A program made the translations under genes and the position numbers. From NCBI GenBank assembly GCA_009885605.1, contig VFKK01000232.1, positions 1 to 16,243 on the forward strand: a stretch of DNA of 16,243 nucleotides, read 5' to 3'. Shown piece after piece: positions 14,031 through 16,243 of this stretch (the stretch's first letter is position 1; each line of letters starts with the position of its first letter). The notes under the pieces were generated by a model that was given only the letters and a program-made list of their open reading frames with translations, searched no databases and was not told the DNA's origin. This DNA is from Cyclobacteriaceae bacterium (GTDB lineage: Bacteria; Bacteroidota; Bacteroidia; Cytophagales; Cyclobacteriaceae).

Positions 14031-14648
14031 ATGCATTTAGCAATATCCGGAAACATCGGAAGCGGAAAAACCACGCTCACAGAAAAGCTTTCCAAGCATT
14101 ATGGCTGGAAGGCTGAGTTTGAAGCTGTGGATAACAATCCTTACTTGCCGGACTTCTACGAAGACATGAAGCGATGGGCTTTCCATCTTCAGGTTTACTT
14201 CCTCAATTCCCGGTTCAATCAAATTAAGAAGATTCAGGAAAGTGCTAATCCTACCGTTCAGGACCGGACTATTTATGAAGATGCTTACATTTTTGCTGCA
14301 AATCTTTACAAAAGTAATCTCCTCAGCGAGCGAGACTATACGAATTACAGAAGTCTTTTTGATTCGATGATCACGCATGTGAAAGCTCCGGATCTTTTGA
14401 TTTACCTAAAAGCTGACATTCCAAAGCTAGTTGGACAGATCGAAAAGCGAGGCAGAACCTATGAAACTGCCATGCGGATTGATTACCTCAAAAACCTGAA
14501 TCAACATTACGAAGACTGGATCGGTGGATATAAAGAAGGAAAACTCCTGATCGTGGATGTAAATAATCTTGACTTCGTGGAGCAGCCGGAGGATTTTTCA
14601 GCAATCGTTCAAAAAATAGACCGTGAAATTTTCGGGCTTTTTGCCTGA
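14031..14648 (+). CDS. Deoxynucleoside kinase (dGK/dCK/dAK type)
   Basis: Phosphorylates deoxynucleosides at the 5' position with a nucleoside triphosphate, salvaging DNA precursors in the cytoplasm. The 205-residue protein fits the bacterial dNK family: P-loop ISGNIGSGKTTL (5-16), FEAVDNNPYLPDFYED (30-45) with the presumed catalytic Glu31, the QVYFLNSRF helix (54-62), the signature QDRTIYEDA (77-85; DRT in the usual DRS position), and the LID arginines in KRGRTYE (139-145) and the MRIDYL helix. Substrate preference (dG, dA or dC) cannot be read from these motifs. The ATG at 14031 lies directly before the first strand, so there is no doubt about the start. It follows the 3-hydroxyacyl-CoA dehydrogenase gene by 17 bases and is probably translated from the same mRNA. 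Two inverted repeats follow it. Confidence 0.92.
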   Translation: MHLAISGNIGSGKTTLTEKLSKHYGWKAEFEAVDNNPYLPDFYEDMKRWAFHLQVYFLNSRFNQIKKIQESANPTVQDRTIYEDAYIFAANLYKSNLLSERDYTNYRSLFDSMITHVKAPDLLIYLKADIPKLVGQIEKRGRTYETAMRIDYLKNLNQHYEDWIGGYKEGKLLIVDVNNLDFVEQPEDFSAIVQKIDREIFGLFA

Positions 14649-14654
14649 TCATTT

Positions 14655-14681
14655 TTCAATGAATAAAGACCATTCATTGAA
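14655..14681. repeat. Perfect 10-bp inverted repeat after the deoxynucleoside kinase gene
   Basis: TTCAATGAAT and ATTCATTGAA flank a 7-base loop (AAAGACC), starting six bases after the TGA. A second, overlapping pairing is possible between AAAGAC (14665-14670) and GTCTTT (14688-14693), the latter ending in a short T run. The two structures exclude each other. It probably contributes to termination, although the stem is AT-rich and not directly followed by a U tract. Confidence 0.5.
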
Positions 14682-14708
14682 CGGGTAGTCTTTTTGAACT
14701 TCCAGAAG

Positions 14709-14727
14709 AAGATTGAAATCCAATCTT
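14709..14727. terminator. Weak hairpin between convergent genes
   Basis: AAGATTG / CAATCTT with a 5-base loop, followed on the plus strand by TTTAAAT. It sits between the deoxynucleoside kinase stop and the stop of the unknown minus-strand gene, in the usual place for a terminator. The stem is short and AT-rich, so it is only a candidate. Confidence 0.35.
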
Positions 14728-14749
14728 TAAATCATAAATCCGAAATCAC

Positions 14750-15394
14750 TCATCCGATCTTTCTGAGCAACCAGTTAAAAATCACTTTACGTTGCTCTTC
14801 TTTTGGATTGATTAGAAGTTGATCCAAGCGCTTGAGCGATCCGCCAGTCATCAACGTTTCGTAGGGAGTCAATCGAATCAATTTGTACCCATGAATCCTG
14901 GTTTGAAGATCGAATTGAAGATCATTGTAGGCAAGCAATTTCCAACCTGTAGGCCCATTTCCTGAGAAATCCCCCTGTTCACTTGCTTTGCCAAAGCAGT
15001 GTTTGGCAATAGGCGAACCATTCCAAACCCGCTCCTGATACCCAACTTTCAAACATTCTTTTTCAAACGTCCTACACATTCTTTTATAAGCTTCTGCGAA
15101 AGGAAAATTCAGATCGTTGTAGAGCTCTGATTTCAAAGTAGAAAGTCTGTATCGATTGAAATGCAACTCATCATCGTAGAGAAAAAGAGTACGATTGATT
15201 TTAAAATCAAATTTCAACTTTTCGAGAAAGACAAGTTTTCCATTTCCCCCAAGTTCTGAATAGACTTCTTCCAACCATTTTTTTCCTTTTTGATCCAGGA
15301 AACTTGGATTGATCTCCAATTCAAATTCAAGATCAAAATCAGCTTCACCCTCTTTCAGGATCAGGTGAAGTTGTCTGGTCATGAGATTATCCAT
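14750..15394 (-). CDS. Hypothetical protein, family not recognised (214 residues)
   Basis: I do not recognise this family. The ATG at 15392-15394 is chosen because it lies 4 bases after the DUF2452 stop; the open frame runs back to a TTG at 15439, which would overlap that gene by 41 bases, and a second ATG lies at 15382. The product is soluble, with no signal peptide or membrane helix. Its first ~90 residues are rich in acidic and hydrophobic alternation (LHLILKEG, DFDLEFELEINPSF, KLVFLEKLKFDFKIN), suggesting beta strands; the rest is mixed, with aromatic-rich strands (GWKLLAYNDLQFDLQTRIHGYKLIRL). Three cysteines lie in the middle (MCRTFEKECLK, KHCFGK). The C-terminus NPKEEQRKVIFNWLLRKIG is a basic amphipathic helix. 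Being last in a three-gene operon with a small membrane protein and DUF2452 is the only hint of function. Confidence 0.7.
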   Translation of the reverse strand: MDNLMTRQLHLILKEGEADFDLEFELEINPSFLDQKGKKWLEEVYSELGGNGKLVFLEKLKFDFKINRTLFLYDDELHFNRYRLSTLKSELYNDLNFPFAEAYKRMCRTFEKECLKVGYQERVWNGSPIAKHCFGKASEQGDFSGNGPTGWKLLAYNDLQFDLQTRIHGYKLIRLTPYETLMTGGSLKRLDQLLINPKEEQRKVIFNWLLRKIG

Positions 15395-15398
15395 TCGA

Positions 15399-15857
15399 TT
15401 AAGTGTTTTCCCTGAGGATATCCCAGGTATGATCCGCAAGAAGCTTTATCTCGGCAATGAATTCGGCAAAATCCTTTTTCCTACCCCACTCCTCAGGGGC
15501 GATCATGCTCATAAAGTCTGTTCCATCGGATTTTTGGTACAAAAAATAATGATGATTGATCAATGGTTCAAATGCTATTGAGGCTTGATAGATTCTTTCA
15601 GAAACTTCAATTCTGGCTTGGATTTTTTTTGCCTGATCTGCTAAAAGCTGCATTTGCTGGTAGATCTGTGACATCTGCATATCTGTCTGACTATGCATCG
15701 CCGCAACAGCTCTCCCGGTAATTTTACCTTTATCTTCAGGCTTTATTAGTGCACTACCAGAGTGATGGCCATAGGGCAAAATCCCGGGGTTCTCCGTGGT
15801 TTTTTCCTTCATCCGCTCCAGATCGAGCCTTTCTACATCTATCTTTTTACCAATCAT
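15399..15857 (-). CDS. DUF2452 domain protein
   Basis: The 152-residue protein resembles the DUF2452 family, common in Bacteroidota and without known function. Recognisable segments: NPGILPYGHHSGSALIKPED (23-42), GKITGRAVAAMHSQTDMQM (44-62), a long helix around QIYQQMQLLADQAKKIQARI (64-83), ERIYQASIAFEPLINHHYFLY (87-107), and the conserved MSMIAPEEWGR (115-125). The C-terminus has LLADHTWDIL. No signal peptide or membrane segment, so it is cytosolic. The helix at 64-95 has a heptad-like pattern and may form a coiled coil. The ATG at 15855-15857 is 3 bases after the stop of the small membrane protein gene, and the unknown gene follows 4 bases after its own stop, so translation of the three is probably coupled. 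The family call is from memory of these motifs. Confidence 0.8.
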   Translation of the reverse strand: MIGKKIDVERLDLERMKEKTTENPGILPYGHHSGSALIKPEDKGKITGRAVAAMHSQTDMQMSQIYQQMQLLADQAKKIQARIEVSERIYQASIAFEPLINHHYFLYQKSDGTDFMSMIAPEEWGRKKDFAEFIAEIKLLADHTWDILRENT

Positions 15858-15860
15858 GTT

Positions 15861-16013
15861 TCAATTTTCTGATTTATCAGTACTGATTCTTTCTTTCAAA
15901 TTTCCCTTGGAACCGGGAAAAGTGGTCCGTCTTGAAATATCATAACCAATCCAGAACATGATAAGCATGAAAATCACGAAAATGATTAGAAAGATTTTTT
16001 TATTTTTTTGCAT
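15861..16013 (-). CDS. 50-residue single-pass membrane protein
   Basis: A short gene, ATG 16011-16013 to TGA 15861-15863, encoding 50 residues. The N-terminus MQKNKK is basic, residues 7-23 are one hydrophobic helix (IFLIIFVIFMLIMFWIG), and the rest is a polar tail with YDISRRTTFPGSKGNLKER. The positive residues on both sides leave the topology open, though K-rich N-termini usually stay inside. The gene ends 3 bases before the DUF2452 ATG and has a -7 element 29 bases upstream, so it looks like the first gene of that operon and not a chance frame. There is no cleavage site or lipobox, so it should remain as an inner-membrane anchor. Function is unknown; a membrane tether or small regulator for the downstream products is speculation. 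Confidence 0.7.
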   Translation of the reverse strand: MQKNKKIFLIIFVIFMLIMFWIGYDISRRTTFPGSKGNLKERISTDKSEN

Positions 16014-16042
16014 AATTGGTCTGATTCTACTGCATTTGGATG

Positions 16043-16073
16043 CAAAATTAACGAAACCGCGCTATTGAGCAGA
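16043..16073 (-). promoter_or_regulatory. Promoter of the small membrane protein/DUF2452 operon
   Basis: On the minus strand the -7 element is TAATTTTG (16050-16043), an exact TAnnTTTG match. A near-consensus TCTG lies 19 bases further up (16073-16070), one base from TTTG. The predicted transcript start is near 16036-16038, giving a leader of about 25 bases before the ATG at 16013. Confidence 0.55.
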
Positions 16074-16243
16074 CTTTAATTTGCTCTTTATTAATTCAGC
16101 TTTTATAGATAATGAGGCTTTTTCAAAATTGTTTTTAATTTTATCAAAAAGGTAGCAGCTGATTTTTATTCATTAAAAAGATTCTTTAACCAAATCATGT
16201 ATCGATTCATAAATGAAAAAACCATTTTACAGTATTTCGGGGA
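16051..16243. other. AT-rich intergenic end of window, no firm gene
   Basis: No gene can be supported. On the plus strand two ATGs near the edge stay open to the end: 16197 (MYRFINEKTILQYFG) and 16213 (MKKPFYSISG). Either could be the start of a gene running out of the window, but with 10-15 codons and no clear TAnnTTTG element upstream neither can be chosen. The rest is AT-rich, with no repeat or tRNA. Confidence 0.4.

Noticed and set aside
1..16243. Search for CRISPR arrays, insertion sequences, tRNA or rRNA genes, phage genes or toxin-antitoxin pairs
   Set aside because: No spaced direct repeats, transposase motifs, cloverleaf-like sequence or such gene products were seen; the window is nearly fully occupied by core-type genes.

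Overview
The window looks like a piece of a Bacteroidota chromosome, most likely order Cytophagales (Cyclobacteriaceae/Algoriphagus-like). The lineage call is inference. It rests on an AT-leaning sequence, almost no Shine-Dalgarno motifs before starts, several -7 elements of the Bacteroidota type TAnnTTTG, and gene types familiar from that phylum: a Bacteroidota-style ParE/ParC pair, a DUF2452 protein, a YkgJ-type cysteine cluster protein and a CvfB-like S1 protein. It reads as ordinary core chromosome. I see no insertion sequence, phage, CRISPR, rRNA or tRNA gene.

Left part (1-3830): the 3' part of ATP-type PEP carboxykinase (pckA), then a small cytoplasmic cyclophilin. A perfect bidirectional terminator separates the cyclophilin from a convergent, membrane-anchored neutral ceramidase-like hydrolase. 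Divergent from that is a secreted, probably outer-membrane barrel protein with a strongly basic C-terminal tail.

Middle (3834-9657, minus strand): a compact operon transcribed as four-helix membrane protein, parE, parC, trmH. The trmH-type RNA 2'-O-methyltransferase gene appears broken. Its N-terminal 31 codons lie in a different frame from the rest, consistent with one extra G, and the family's catalytic arginine of motif 1 is glycine. It is annotated here as a probable pseudogene over 3834-4533.

Right-centre (9735-12950): a small lipoprotein convergent with and overlapping a ROK-family sugar kinase that has lost two of the three zinc-motif cysteines. The kinase follows a YkgJ cysteine-cluster gene. 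Next come an ArsC/Spx-fold protein without the catalytic cysteine and, convergent with it and sharing a TTAA stop overlap, a CvfB-like S1 RNA-binding protein whose -7 element sits only four bases before its ATG (possible leaderless mRNA).

Right part (13020-16243): a well-formed promoter drives a 3-hydroxyacyl-CoA dehydrogenase plus deoxynucleoside kinase pair. Opposing it is a tight three-gene minus-strand operon: a 50-residue single-pass membrane protein (easily missed by gene callers), a DUF2452 protein, and a 214-residue protein of unknown family. The last ~190 bases hold no convincing gene. A dedicated defence or mobile system is not visible. The most unusual items are the damaged trmH, the cysteine-less ArsC-like protein, the leaderless promoter and the small-protein/DUF2452 operon.
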